This document shows, piece after piece, positions 50,996-61,189 of a DNA stretch of 64,000 nt; the stretch's first letter is position 1, and each line of letters opens with the position of its first letter. The translations under genes were made by a program, and so were the position numbers. Below the pieces are notes generated by a model, which had not been told where the DNA came from, searched no databases, and saw nothing but the letters and a program-made list of their open reading frames with translations. The DNA lies in NCBI GenBank assembly GCA_003279535.1, contig QCHO01000003.1, positions 1 to 64,000 of the forward strand, written 5' to 3'. Source of the DNA: Prochlorococcus sp. AG-402-C22 (GTDB lineage Bacteria; Cyanobacteriota; Cyanobacteriia; PCC-6307; Cyanobiaceae).

Positions 50996-51679
50996 ATGAA
51001 TTTATCATTGGATAAAATAAAAAATTTGGATAAATCAATTAAATACATAATTTCGCCTGAGATATCTGAATTTAGAAGATTTTCACCAAAATTAAAAATA
51101 GGTGTAATGGCTTCTGGGAAAGGATCAAACTTTCAGGAGTTAATTAATCTCTCAGAAAAAGGAGAATTAGATATAGATATAAAAGTTCTTATAACTAACA
51201 AAGATGATGCAGGATGTATAAAAAGAGCTGAAAGTGTAAAAATACCTCACAAAATAATTAGGGGTAAAGACTTTGCGCAAAAAAAGCTATTTGAATTAGA
51301 AATTATAAATACTTTAATTAATTACGATGTTGAACTAATTGTAATGGCAGGCTGGATGAAAATTGTCTCTCCTTTCTTTATCAATAAATTTAAGAACAAA
51401 ATAATAAATATTCACCCGTCATTACTTCCTGCATATAAAGGGGGTTCTGCAATTAAGGAATCTTTATTAAATGGTTCCAAAATTACAGGTTGTTCAGTGC
51501 ATTATGTTGAGGAGGAGGTAGATAGTGGTTCTCTTATAATGCAAGCTGCATTGCCAATTTCAAATGAAGACAATGTTGAAAAACTTTCTAAAAAAATTCA
51601 AATACTCGAGCATATAATTTTACCTCATTCAATCTCGCATGCTGGCTATTTGATAAGGCGCTTTACGGAAAATTATTAG
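50996..51679 (+). CDS. purN: Phosphoribosylglycinamide formyltransferase
   Basis: IGVMASGKGSNFQ, HPSLLPAYKG. Confidence 0.94.
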   Translation: MNLSLDKIKNLDKSIKYIISPEISEFRRFSPKLKIGVMASGKGSNFQELINLSEKGELDIDIKVLITNKDDAGCIKRAESVKIPHKIIRGKDFAQKKLFELEIINTLINYDVELIVMAGWMKIVSPFFINKFKNKIINIHPSLLPAYKGGSAIKESLLNGSKITGCSVHYVEEEVDSGSLIMQAALPISNEDNVEKLSKKIQILEHIILPHSISHAGYLIRRFTENY

Positions 51680-52718
51680 TTAACTCAAGACCATCATCTA
51701 TTGAAAATCCGCTCATAATATTTAAATTTTGAATAGCTTGACCTGTCTGACCTTTTAACAAATTATCAATCACAGATAAAATAATAATCCTTCCATTTCG
51801 ACTATCAACTTTTACAGATATGATAATTTGGTTTGTGTTTTTAACCCATTTGGTTGAGGGGTATATATCTACAGGTAAGACTTTAATATTATTAAAATTT
51901 CTATAGAAATTATCCAAAAGAATTCTGCAATCATCAGAAGTCAAACCTGGATCTCTCAATCTCCCATATATAGTCGAATGCATACCTCTTGAAATTGGAA
52001 TTAAATGAGGAGTAAATAGCAGTTCAATGCTATTTCCCGATATTGAAGATGCTATTTGTTCTATTTCTGACGTATGTCTGTGGTTTATCAATCCATAGGC
52101 AGATAGTCCTTCTCCACATTCTGATAAAAGCAACTTTTGATTAGGTTCTCTACCCCCTCCAGAAGTTCCGCTTTTAGAATCAATTACAATACCATCATTT
52201 TCTATAATACCCTGCGATAACAAAGGAGCTAATGGAATAAGAGCTGATGTTGGATAACATCCTGGACATGCAATTAATCTTGCTTTTGAAATAGCTTCTT
52301 TATTTATTTCAGGAAGGCCATAAACCGCCTCTTTACATAAATCATCATCATTTCTTTTATAAATAGCAGCTTCTTTGGAATATATTTTTTTCCATTTATC
52401 TAAAGACTTATACCTATAATCAGCTGATAAATCAATAACTTTTACTCCTCTATCTAATAATTTTCTTGTCAAAGTAGAAGATATTCCATTTGGTAAACAA
52501 AGCAAGGCAATATCAGCTTTATTGGAGATTTTCGCAATGGAAATTTCTTCTATATAGGGATCATCCTCAAGATAAATAAACGGAAAATTATCATTCCATT
52601 TTGATCCGGATGTTTTATTACCTCCTAAAAATGAGATTTTATAGTTTTTATTCTTCTTTAAAAGATTTACTGCTTGAATACCGCCGTAACCAGTAGCACC
52701 TACTATTGCAACATTCAT
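51663..52718 (-). CDS. argC: N-acetyl-gamma-glutamyl-phosphate reductase
   Basis: IVGATGYGG, ACPGCYPTS, KSGTSGGGR. Confidence 0.96.
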   Translation of the reverse strand: MNVAIVGATGYGGIQAVNLLKKNKNYKISFLGGNKTSGSKWNDNFPFIYLEDDPYIEEISIAKISNKADIALLCLPNGISSTLTRKLLDRGVKVIDLSADYRYKSLDKWKKIYSKEAAIYKRNDDDLCKEAVYGLPEINKEAISKARLIACPGCYPTSALIPLAPLLSQGIIENDGIVIDSKSGTSGGGREPNQKLLLSECGEGLSAYGLINHRHTSEIEQIASSISGNSIELLFTPHLIPISRGMHSTIYGRLRDPGLTSDDCRILLDNFYRNFNNIKVLPVDIYPSTKWVKNTNQIIISVKVDSRNGRIIILSVIDNLLKGQTGQAIQNLNIMSGFSIDDGLELTNNFP

Positions 52719-52794
52719 TTCTTTGAATTGGCAGACTTTGAGATAGGATTATAAAGTGTTGAATTTAGGATAACTAACACACTATTTTTCTATA

Positions 52795-54531
52795 TTGATA
52801 GGAATAATGAAAGAAACAAGTCCCAAATCAAATAATGGAACAATTTTGGATATAAATGAAAGTTTTAAAATTGAATTTGATCCTATCAGTGATGCACTAG
52901 CCGCAATAAGGAATGGTGAATGCATAATCGTGGTAGATGATGAAAGAAGAGAAAATGAAGGTGATCTGATTTGTGCGGCTCAGTTTGCTACTCCTCAACA
53001 AATTAATTTTATGGCTACAGAAGGAAGGGGTCTTATATGTCTTGCTATGCAAGGTGAAAAACTTGACTCATTGGATTTGCCATTAATGGTAGATAGAAAT
53101 ACTGATGAAAATCAAACAGCTTTTACGATATCAATTGATGCTGGTCCTGAAAATAATGTATCTACTGGTATTTCAGCCGAAGACAGAGCTAAGACAATTC
53201 AAGTTGCAATAAATCCTAATACAAAGCCTGAGGATTTAAGAAGGCCAGGACATATATTTCCATTAAGAGCAAAAAAAGGTGGGGTTTTAAAACGAGCAGG
53301 TCATACAGAAGCAGCGGTAGATATTGCAGCAATGTCAGGTCTATATCCTGCTGGAGTAATTTGTGAAATACAAAATCCTGATGGATCCATGTCAAGACTT
53401 CCGCAACTTAAAGAATACGCAAAACAGTGGGGCATGAAATTAATATCAATAGCTGATTTAATTAGTTATCGATTTCAAACTGAGAGATTTGTTTTCAGAA
53501 AATCAGATGCTGTTCTACCAAGTATTTTTGGAAATTTCAAAGCCTACGGATATATTAATGAACTTGATGGTTCAGAACATGTCGCATTAGTTAAACAAAA
53601 ATCTTCAAAATTAAGTGAACCTGTATTAGTAAGAATGCATTCAGAATGCTTAACGGGTGATGCTTTTGGATCATTGCGTTGCGATTGTAGACCTCAGTTA
53701 GAGGCCGCTTTATCAAGAATAGAAAAGGAGGAAGAGGGAGTTGTTGTTTATTTGAGGCAAGAAGGTAGGGGTATTGGTCTTATAAATAAATTAAAAGCTT
53801 ATAGTTTGCAGGATGGTGGATTAGATACAGTGGAAGCTAATGAAAAACTAGGATTTCCTGCAGATCTCAGAAATTATGGAGTTGGAGCTCAGATATTAAC
53901 TGATCTTGGGATAAAAAAATTAAAATTACTAACAAACAATCCAAGAAAAATAGCTGGATTAGGCGGTTATGGAATAGAAGTTATTGAGAGAGTTCCATTA
54001 GTTATTTGTCCAAATGATAATAATGCTGAATATTTGAGTGTAAAGAAAACGAAGCTAGGCCACATGATTGATGAAGATAATTCTAATTCAATGAATATCG
54101 ACCCATTTATATCTATTTTTCTTGACGGTAATTATAGATCTATAGACTTAGTTCCAATAAAAAATAAAGTAATTAAATTCTGTAATGATCAAAACATTAA
54201 TATTAAACTTGAAAGTACTCCGAGATTATTGGCTTTTTGGAATCGACCAAAATTAGTTTGGCGAATTTTACATGATCAAAATAGAACTGATTCAAACATT
54301 ACTGATCTAGAAATAAAAAATATAGAATTATTTATTGAGTTTTTATCCAAATACGAACATAGTACAAAAATTGGGATTATTGTTTCTAGAAATATTGAAC
54401 AAGCGTTACATCCAAAAAGTAGCATCAAACTTATCAATACGAAATTTACTTTTAATAATGAAATTCTATATTCATCTACTAGAAAATTTAATCTAGATAA
54501 AGAGACATTTAGTATTGTTTTTGAAGACTAA
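52795..54531 (+). CDS. ribBA: Bifunctional DHBP synthase / GTP cyclohydrolase II
   Basis: RibB and RibA domains plus C-terminal extension. Confidence 0.95.
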   Translation: MIGIMKETSPKSNNGTILDINESFKIEFDPISDALAAIRNGECIIVVDDERRENEGDLICAAQFATPQQINFMATEGRGLICLAMQGEKLDSLDLPLMVDRNTDENQTAFTISIDAGPENNVSTGISAEDRAKTIQVAINPNTKPEDLRRPGHIFPLRAKKGGVLKRAGHTEAAVDIAAMSGLYPAGVICEIQNPDGSMSRLPQLKEYAKQWGMKLISIADLISYRFQTERFVFRKSDAVLPSIFGNFKAYGYINELDGSEHVALVKQKSSKLSEPVLVRMHSECLTGDAFGSLRCDCRPQLEAALSRIEKEEEGVVVYLRQEGRGIGLINKLKAYSLQDGGLDTVEANEKLGFPADLRNYGVGAQILTDLGIKKLKLLTNNPRKIAGLGGYGIEVIERVPLVICPNDNNAEYLSVKKTKLGHMIDEDNSNSMNIDPFISIFLDGNYRSIDLVPIKNKVIKFCNDQNINIKLESTPRLLAFWNRPKLVWRILHDQNRTDSNITDLEIKNIELFIEFLSKYEHSTKIGIIVSRNIEQALHPKSSIKLINTKFTFNNEILYSSTRKFNLDKETFSIVFED

Positions 54532-54537
54532 GATTAT

Positions 54538-54975
54538 TTACTTTAGAGTTGCCTTTAGTATTTTTGAACCGTTAGTTAGTTTAAGAACTACATCCATATC
54601 ATCTGTTTTTCCAAAAACAGTATGAACTCCATCAAGATGCGGTTGTGGTTCATAAACTATAAAAAATTGACTACCGCCAGTATCCTTTCCTGCATGTGCC
54701 ATAGAAAGTGATCCTTTAAGATGCTTATTTGAATTTATTTCGCATTTAATTTTGTATCCAGGGCCTCCAGTTCCAGGCATACCAGATGCTCCATCACGAG
54801 TATTTGGGCATCCACCCTGGGCCATAAATCCAGGAATAACTCTGTGAAATGCAAGACCATCATAAAAACCATCACTTATCAATTTCGTGAAGTTATTAAC
54901 TGTATTAGGTGCGTCCTCAGAGAAAAATTCAATATTAATATTTCCTGCTTCTGTTTCAAATAATGCCTTTGTCAT
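54538..54975 (-). CDS. Cyclophilin-type peptidyl-prolyl isomerase
   Basis: [19 protein letters not shown]. Confidence 0.95.
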   Translation of the reverse strand: MTKALFETEAGNINIEFFSEDAPNTVNNFTKLISDGFYDGLAFHRVIPGFMAQGGCPNTRDGASGMPGTGGPGYKIKCEINSNKHLKGSLSMAHAGKDTGGSQFFIVYEPQPHLDGVHTVFGKTDDMDVVLKLTNGSKILKATLK

Positions 54976-55009
54976 TTTTTTATTTTTTTAATTATTTGTA
55001 TTTTAATCC

Positions 55010-55390
55010 TTAAAGCAACTTTTCTAGGTTTTCCTTAATGGTGTTTATATCAATTTTTGCTTGATTATCTACATTCTCCTCCCAATTTTCCACCTCAAGA
55101 TTTTTTTGAGGCGGAGATATTAGTAACCTGTCTTCGGAGGTTTTAGGAACAAAATTTTTCTCTACAAGTTTACATTCGTAATCCAACTTAATGCAGAACT
55201 CTCTAATTTCCTCTATATCAATCATTTCAACTGTAGGTAAAGGAAAATCTTGAGCCTCTAGCAGTCCACAGTATCTAGTTGCATCATCCTTGTCCTCAAA
55301 CATTAGTACTATAGTTCTTCCTTTAAGTTCAATTGAGTGAATTCCTTCTTTATCTGTTCCTGAATTATATAAAAGAACGTAAATATTCAT
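55010..55390 (-). CDS. DUF3110 family protein
   Basis: Cyanobacterial DUF3110-type sequence (EDKDDATRYCGLLEAQDFP). Confidence 0.8.
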   Translation of the reverse strand: MNIYVLLYNSGTDKEGIHSIELKGRTIVLMFEDKDDATRYCGLLEAQDFPLPTVEMIDIEEIREFCIKLDYECKLVEKNFVPKTSEDRLLISPPQKNLEVENWEENVDNQAKIDINTIKENLEKLL

Positions 55391-55420
55391 AAAATAGTAT
55401 TTTCTATATATATTATTTGA

Positions 55421-56347
55421 TTAGGAATCAGAAAGTGATAATTCTTGTAATCTTGTATACAATGCAATTTCTTCATCATTGATATCAGCAGGAATTACTA
55501 CTAAGATTTCAACATATTGATCACCTACATTATCCTCGAATGTTAGACCTCTACCCTTTAAACGTAACATTCTCCCGGTGGATGATTTTGGAGGCACTTG
55601 AAGGGTTACATTCCCATCAAGGGTAGGAACCTCTACTGCACAACCAAGAAGTGCATCATGAGGAAACAACTCTAATTTATAAATAACTCTTAAACCATCA
55701 ATTCTTAGTCCACTTTCCGTTTGAACCTTTAACTGTAAATAATGATCTTTTCCGCCCCTTGCAATATTTTCAAGTCTTAATCGCCAACCATCTCCAGCAA
55801 AAGGAGGTGTATCAACTTCAACCATAGTTTGATCTTCAAGTTCGATTAATATTGAAGCTCCATTTAAGGCCTCATCAGGAGTTAATTCAATAATTGTTTC
55901 TATATCTTTATGGAGTTTAACTGGAGGGGGTTCTTCGGGAGATGTTGTAGGGTAATCGTAATTATTAAATTCATCATTTTCTAGATTCGTTGATTCATCA
56001 TCAAGTGGTTCATCAGTATATTCGTATTTATTATTAACGTTATATTCATATCCAAATAATGAATCAAGATAGTCTTGAAAATCAGGAAAACCTGTTTTGA
56101 AATTATTATTTTCGTAATCTTCCTGAATATTTACATCTGAATTTTTATTTCTTTTATTGGGATCACGAAGGTATTCATATGCTTCATTAATCAATTTAAA
56201 TCTTTCTTCTGCATTTAAATCATTTTTATTTAAATCAGGATGCCATTTTCTTGCTTCTCTTCGAAATGCTTTTTTTAGTTCTTTATCGTCGAAATCATTG
56301 GATAAACCCAAAATCGACAAATAATCTTTTTTAGAGGAAATAGTCAT
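55421..56347 (-). CDS. DnaJ-family co-chaperone without zinc finger (CbpA-like)
   Basis: J domain KDYLSILGL...HPDLN, C-terminal DnaJ domain; start at MTISSKKDY preferred. Confidence 0.92.
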   Translation of the reverse strand: MTISSKKDYLSILGLSNDFDDKELKKAFRREARKWHPDLNKNDLNAEERFKLINEAYEYLRDPNKRNKNSDVNIQEDYENNNFKTGFPDFQDYLDSLFGYEYNVNNKYEYTDEPLDDESTNLENDEFNNYDYPTTSPEEPPPVKLHKDIETIIELTPDEALNGASILIELEDQTMVEVDTPPFAGDGWRLRLENIARGGKDHYLQLKVQTESGLRIDGLRVIYKLELFPHDALLGCAVEVPTLDGNVTLQVPPKSSTGRMLRLKGRGLTFEDNVGDQYVEILVVIPADINDEEIALYTRLQELSLSDS

Positions 56348-58328
56348 TGTCCCATGGATCATCATCCCTAGAATCACCATACCTCGAATTTCGATAATTT
56401 CTATTCATTTGATTATCCCAAGGATCATCATCCCAATAATCGTCTGAAAACAGTTCATCCTTCAATGATCCAAATGTATTTTTAATACCCTGTAATGGAT
56501 TATTATCAGTTTTCCTTTCTGATGCAAATTTTCTGTTTAATCCAAATAATGCTTCTTGGAGAGCACTTACTGAAATTTCTAATTCTTGAGGATCATCATC
56601 ATTTATGTATTCTTCAACATCTTCAATAGCTAATTCGACAGCACGTTGTTGTCTTTCAGCTCCATAAGGTCCAAATTCTAGAGAAGCATCTCTAAGTCTT
56701 CTCTCAGCTTGCGCAATAAGAGTTAAAGCACTATTTTTTCTATCAATGACAGATCTTATCATTCTGTCTTCATTTGCTTTTGTTTTAGCTTCTTCAATTA
56801 TCGAATTAATTTCTTGCTCATTTAAATTCGAGCCTCCTGAAATTGTAACTGTTTGCTTTCTTCCTGTTGTTCTATCCGTTGCACTAACTTCTAAAAGACC
56901 ATTAGCATCAATATCGAATGCAACCTGTACTTGTGGAATTCCTCTAGGTGCTGGAGGTATTCCTGATAGCCTAAATTTGCCAAGGGATTTATTTTCAGAA
57001 GCCAATGGTCTTTCACCTTGTCTTACTTGAACAACCACTGAAGATTGATTAGCTTCTGATGTACTAAAAACATCAGATTGCCTTACTGGTATAGGTGTAT
57101 TACGAGGAATAAGTATCTTCATAAGACCACCAATGGTTTCTAAACCTAAGGATAAGGGCGTAACATCATTTAGAAGTAAATCTTGTAAATCACCACTTAT
57201 TATTCCGGATTGTATAGCAGCACCAATTGCAACAACTTCATCTGGATTAACTGATTGACAGGGGTCATTAGGAACAAGAGTCTTGACTAATTGTTGAACC
57301 ATTGGGATTCTTGTGCTACCACCTACCAGAACTACCTCATCTATATCTTCTGCGTTCCATCCAGAGTCATCTAGGGCTATTTGCACAGGCTCTAATAATC
57401 TGTCTAATAGATCCTGAGATAAGGATTCAAATATTTTTCTATTTAAAGTCTCCTCAATATGTAATGGCCCCTCTTTACTTGTTGTGATAAAAGGTAATGA
57501 TATTTTTGTTTTTTGTAATCCTGATAATTCACATTTAGCTTTTTCAGCGGCTTCAGTTAATCTCTGCAAAGCTTGTCTATCCCTTCTAAGATCAATATCA
57601 TGTTTTGCAAGAAATCTTTCAGCAAGCCAATCTACTATTTTTGAGTCAAAATTATTTCCTCCTAATTGGGTATCTCCACAGGTGGCTTTTACATCAAATA
57701 CACCATTTGAAATTTTTAATAATGAAACATCAAACGTTCCTCCGCCTAAATCAAATACCAAAACATTATTAGAAGAACTTTTTTCAAAGCCATAAGCAAG
57801 AGCAGCTGCAGTGGGTTCATTTAGGATTCTATCTACTTTGATACCCGCCAATATTGCTGAATCCTTTGTGGCTTGCCTTTGAGATTCATTAAAATAGGCG
57901 GGAACTGTAATAACAGCAGAGTCAACAGTATCTCCTAAATATGTTTCAGCATCATTAATTAATTTTCTAATTAATGAGCTGACTAGCTCTTCAGGAGCAT
58001 ACTCTCTTTGTGTATTTGGACTAAGAACCCTTACACTTCCAGTATTATTTGCTTTGACATTATAAGGAACAGAAATACTTGTATCATCTAATTCGTCCCA
58101 GTCGCTACCAATGAATCTTTTTAAGTTATAAAAGGTATTCTTTGGATTTAAAACAAGTTGTCTTCTTGCTTGTTCGCCTATTAAAATTTCTTTGTCTTTT
58201 GTAAAACCAATTATTGAAGGTGTAGTTCTAGACCCTTCAGAATTTGCAATTACAATTGGACGACCAGCTTCTATAACTCCAACAACAGAGTTAGTAGTAC
58301 CTAAATCAATTCCAACTATTTGCCCCAT
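56331..58328 (-). CDS. dnaK: DnaK-type Hsp70 chaperone
   Basis: GIDLGTTNSVVGV, FDLGGGTFDVS; divergent DDDPWDN tail. Confidence 0.95.
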   Translation of the reverse strand: MGQIVGIDLGTTNSVVGVIEAGRPIVIANSEGSRTTPSIIGFTKDKEILIGEQARRQLVLNPKNTFYNLKRFIGSDWDELDDTSISVPYNVKANNTGSVRVLSPNTQREYAPEELVSSLIRKLINDAETYLGDTVDSAVITVPAYFNESQRQATKDSAILAGIKVDRILNEPTAAALAYGFEKSSSNNVLVFDLGGGTFDVSLLKISNGVFDVKATCGDTQLGGNNFDSKIVDWLAERFLAKHDIDLRRDRQALQRLTEAAEKAKCELSGLQKTKISLPFITTSKEGPLHIEETLNRKIFESLSQDLLDRLLEPVQIALDDSGWNAEDIDEVVLVGGSTRIPMVQQLVKTLVPNDPCQSVNPDEVVAIGAAIQSGIISGDLQDLLLNDVTPLSLGLETIGGLMKILIPRNTPIPVRQSDVFSTSEANQSSVVVQVRQGERPLASENKSLGKFRLSGIPPAPRGIPQVQVAFDIDANGLLEVSATDRTTGRKQTVTISGGSNLNEQEINSIIEEAKTKANEDRMIRSVIDRKNSALTLIAQAERRLRDASLEFGPYGAERQQRAVELAIEDVEEYINDDDPQELEISVSALQEALFGLNRKFASERKTDNNPLQGIKNTFGSLKDELFSDDYWDDDPWDNQMNRNYRNSRYGDSRDDDPWDNDYFL

Positions 58329-58541
58329 GATTGTAGATTGCTAAATTAAAGCAAAATTTACTAATAATTAAATCAATTTATATCTTTGATATTTACATAT
58401 AATAGTAAAAATCAAATATTTTCAACTTAATTTAAATAAATAAGATTATTTATAACCGGACAAACTGCTTACTATCAATTTAGAGGTAACCTTTTCAGAG
58501 GGTTTGTTGATGTAATTAACCAAAATCAACTAAACTAGAAC

Positions 58542-58628
58542 GGAGAGAGAGGGATTCGAACCCTCGATAAAGTTGCCCCTATACAGCATTTCCAGTGCTG
58601 CGCCTTCAACCACTCGGCCACCTCTCCC
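58542..58628 (-). tRNA. tRNA-Ser (GGA)
   Basis: Reverse complement GGGAGAGGTGGCCGAGTGGTTGAAGGC...CTGGAAATG...GGTTCGAATCCCTCTCTCTCC; class II with long variable arm. Confidence 0.93.
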
Positions 58629-58676
58629 AAGAAAACTATTTTAACCCTTTATCATCCCATTTTTGAGGAAAGTTAT

Positions 58677-59051
58677 TTGAAGAAGACTTTCACAGTCACG
58701 ATTAAAAATAAAGAAACCGGAAAGGTCTACCGAGAGGAGGTTAATAGTGATGAGTATATTCTTAAGGAATTCGAAAAAAAAGGTTTTAAGCTTCCATTTT
58801 CATGTAGAAATGGTTGCTGTACAAGTTGCGCAGTTAAAATAATATCTGGTGAATTGAAACAACCTGAGGCAATGGGAGTTTCTCAAGCCTTAAAAGATAA
58901 AGGTTATGCACTACTTTGTGTTGCTAAGGCCTCAGCAGATCTTGAAGTAGAAACAACTTACGAAGATGAAGTTTATGATTTGCAATTTGGTCAATATTTT
59001 GGAAGTGGTAATACAAGAGTTGCTCCACCTTGGGAATTTGAGGAAGATTAA
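58677..59051 (+). CDS. 2Fe-2S plant-type ferredoxin
   Basis: CRNGCCTSC ... LLC cluster ligands. Confidence 0.92.
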   Translation: MKKTFTVTIKNKETGKVYREEVNSDEYILKEFEKKGFKLPFSCRNGCCTSCAVKIISGELKQPEAMGVSQALKDKGYALLCVAKASADLEVETTYEDEVYDLQFGQYFGSGNTRVAPPWEFEED

Positions 59052-59053
59052 TT

Positions 59054-59902
59054 ATGTTTGAACTGAGCGAAATAGAAGAACTTGTAAACCAAATAAGCTT
59101 ACCCAGGTTGTATGAAATAGCCAAAAATTCTGCTCAAATTGGTAATGAAATTTTAAAGATTAATTATAATAAAATACAAAAAATTTCATCTAAAGGGAGA
59201 AAAGGAGATCTTGTAACGAATGTAGATTTGGAAGTTGAAAATAAAATAAAAGAATATTTATTGGAAGAAACACCCAATATATCTATCCATGCAGAGGAAA
59301 CTGGGAAATTAAATAAATCCTCAGATTTAACATGGTGTATAGACCCATTAGACGGTACAACTAATTATTCCCATGGCTATCCTTTTTTTGGATCTTCTAT
59401 CGGTCTTGTATATAAAAATAAGCCAATTATAGGAGCTATATCAGTACCATATTTAAATGAATTATATTCTGCCTGTATAGGATTAGGATCGTTTTGCAAT
59501 GATAGTAAACTTAAAGTATCGAGTCCTATTAACCTTTCTGATAGTTTACTTGTTACCGGTTTTGCTTATGACAGGTTTGAGGTAGAGGATAATAATTATG
59601 CAGAATTTTGTTACCTAACACATAAAACTAGAGGAGTTAGAAGAGGAGGAGCAGCAGCAGTAGATCTTGCATTTGTTGCAGCTGGAAAGGTAGATGGATA
59701 CTGGGAAAGGGGATTAGAGGTTTGGGACTTAGCAGCCGGTGCTATTATTGTTAATGAGGCAGGTGGAACTATTTCGGATTATCCATCAGGTGAATTTAAT
59801 TTAAGTTCAGGAAGAATTCTTGGATGTTCCCCCAGCATTGAGAAAGAATTAAAAAAAGAACTAGGTAATGTTTCTCCATTTAATAAAAATCTTTATACGT
59901 AA
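59054..59902 (+). CDS. Inositol monophosphatase family protein
   Basis: WCIDPLDGTTNYSHG, EVWDLAAGAIIVNEAGG. Confidence 0.93.
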   Translation: MFELSEIEELVNQISLPRLYEIAKNSAQIGNEILKINYNKIQKISSKGRKGDLVTNVDLEVENKIKEYLLEETPNISIHAEETGKLNKSSDLTWCIDPLDGTTNYSHGYPFFGSSIGLVYKNKPIIGAISVPYLNELYSACIGLGSFCNDSKLKVSSPINLSDSLLVTGFAYDRFEVEDNNYAEFCYLTHKTRGVRRGGAAAVDLAFVAAGKVDGYWERGLEVWDLAAGAIIVNEAGGTISDYPSGEFNLSSGRILGCSPSIEKELKKELGNVSPFNKNLYT

Positions 59903-59920
59903 GAACCGTTAAATATTAAA

Positions 59921-61072
59921 ATGACTGATATAAAGGAAATTAAATTAGTAGATGTAAGGAATAACTCCAATATCATAAATAATTTAAATAATATTTATAA
60001 ACTATGGGGTTATGAGGAAGTCTCCCCTTCATTTATAAATACTTTAGAGACGATAAAAGGTCGTGGTTTTATTGAAGAGAATGAGGTTGTTGGAATAGTA
60101 AGTAATAATTCATTATGTCTAAGGCCGGAAATGACAACATCTATTGTCAAATTGTCATCTACTAGATTAATAAATAAGAAACGACCAATAAGATTATTCA
60201 CAAACGGAATGGTCTTCGATAAAAAAGAAAATAATAAAAATTCGTTTAAGTTGCAAGAGAAACTACAGAGTGGGATCGAATTAATTGGATATGACACAAA
60301 ATATCCCGAAATTGAAGTTATCAATATTTTGTTTGATTCCATAGACAATATTAATTTGAAGGATGATTGTAATTTATGTCTACTAGTTAGTACCACAAAA
60401 ATAATGGACTTGATCTTGAATAAGTATAAGAATAATAATTTTGAAGAAATTAAGAAAAGTTTGGTTAATTTTGATCAAGACAAATTATCGAAATTAGGAA
60501 TAGATGAGGAGGATAAATATATTCTGAAAGATTTATTGTTCACAAGAGGAGAACCAATTGCAATATTAAAAAAATTGACAAGTATATTTGGAGCTAGTAA
60601 AACTCTAGATGATTTAAATTTTTTATTTGAAATATTATCAAAAATATCAAGTAAATATGGTGTTAAATTACAACTTGATCCGACTTTTCAGCCCCACTTG
60701 AATTTATATGAAGGAATAGTTTTTCAACTTATAAGTGAAAGTGATAATAATAAATACGTGATAGCAAAAGGTGGAAGATATGATGAACTGGTTAGATTCT
60801 TTAGTCCAAATGAGAAAATGTTAAATGGTATTGGATTTACAATTTCAATAGATGTTTTAAGAAATTTAATTAAGGATGAAAAGAAAGAGAGGAAAAAGAT
60901 TTTATTAATGTTTAAAGATTCTTATTTATTAGATAAAGGTATGAATGAGCAAAAAGAACTTCAGAAAAGTGGAAATATTGCTGTCTTACATTTAAATCCT
61001 TGTAATGACTTAGCTAAAGCTAATCAAATAATGAGAGAGAATAACTGTAATGAGATTTTTTGGGTTAAATAA
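59921..61072 (+). CDS. hisZ: ATP phosphoribosyltransferase regulatory subunit
   Basis: HisRS-like without catalytic motifs, LRPEMT. Confidence 0.85.
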   Translation: MTDIKEIKLVDVRNNSNIINNLNNIYKLWGYEEVSPSFINTLETIKGRGFIEENEVVGIVSNNSLCLRPEMTTSIVKLSSTRLINKKRPIRLFTNGMVFDKKENNKNSFKLQEKLQSGIELIGYDTKYPEIEVINILFDSIDNINLKDDCNLCLLVSTTKIMDLILNKYKNNNFEEIKKSLVNFDQDKLSKLGIDEEDKYILKDLLFTRGEPIAILKKLTSIFGASKTLDDLNFLFEILSKISSKYGVKLQLDPTFQPHLNLYEGIVFQLISESDNNKYVIAKGGRYDELVRFFSPNEKMLNGIGFTISIDVLRNLIKDEKKERKKILLMFKDSYLLDKGMNEQKELQKSGNIAVLHLNPCNDLAKANQIMRENNCNEIFWVK

Positions 61073-61189
61073 AACCGTTTAATTATTAATTTAAGTTCTT
61101 AATTAATATATTGTTCGGACAATACTCCTAATTAAACTTGATTAACTAGTTTTTAAGAAATAGGATTTATATGTTTAATTTTTTTTTTA

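Noticed and set aside
59921-61072. HisRS-like protein lacking catalytic motifs as a novel pseudo-synthetase
   Set aside because: This is the normal state of HisZ, a known regulatory paralog.
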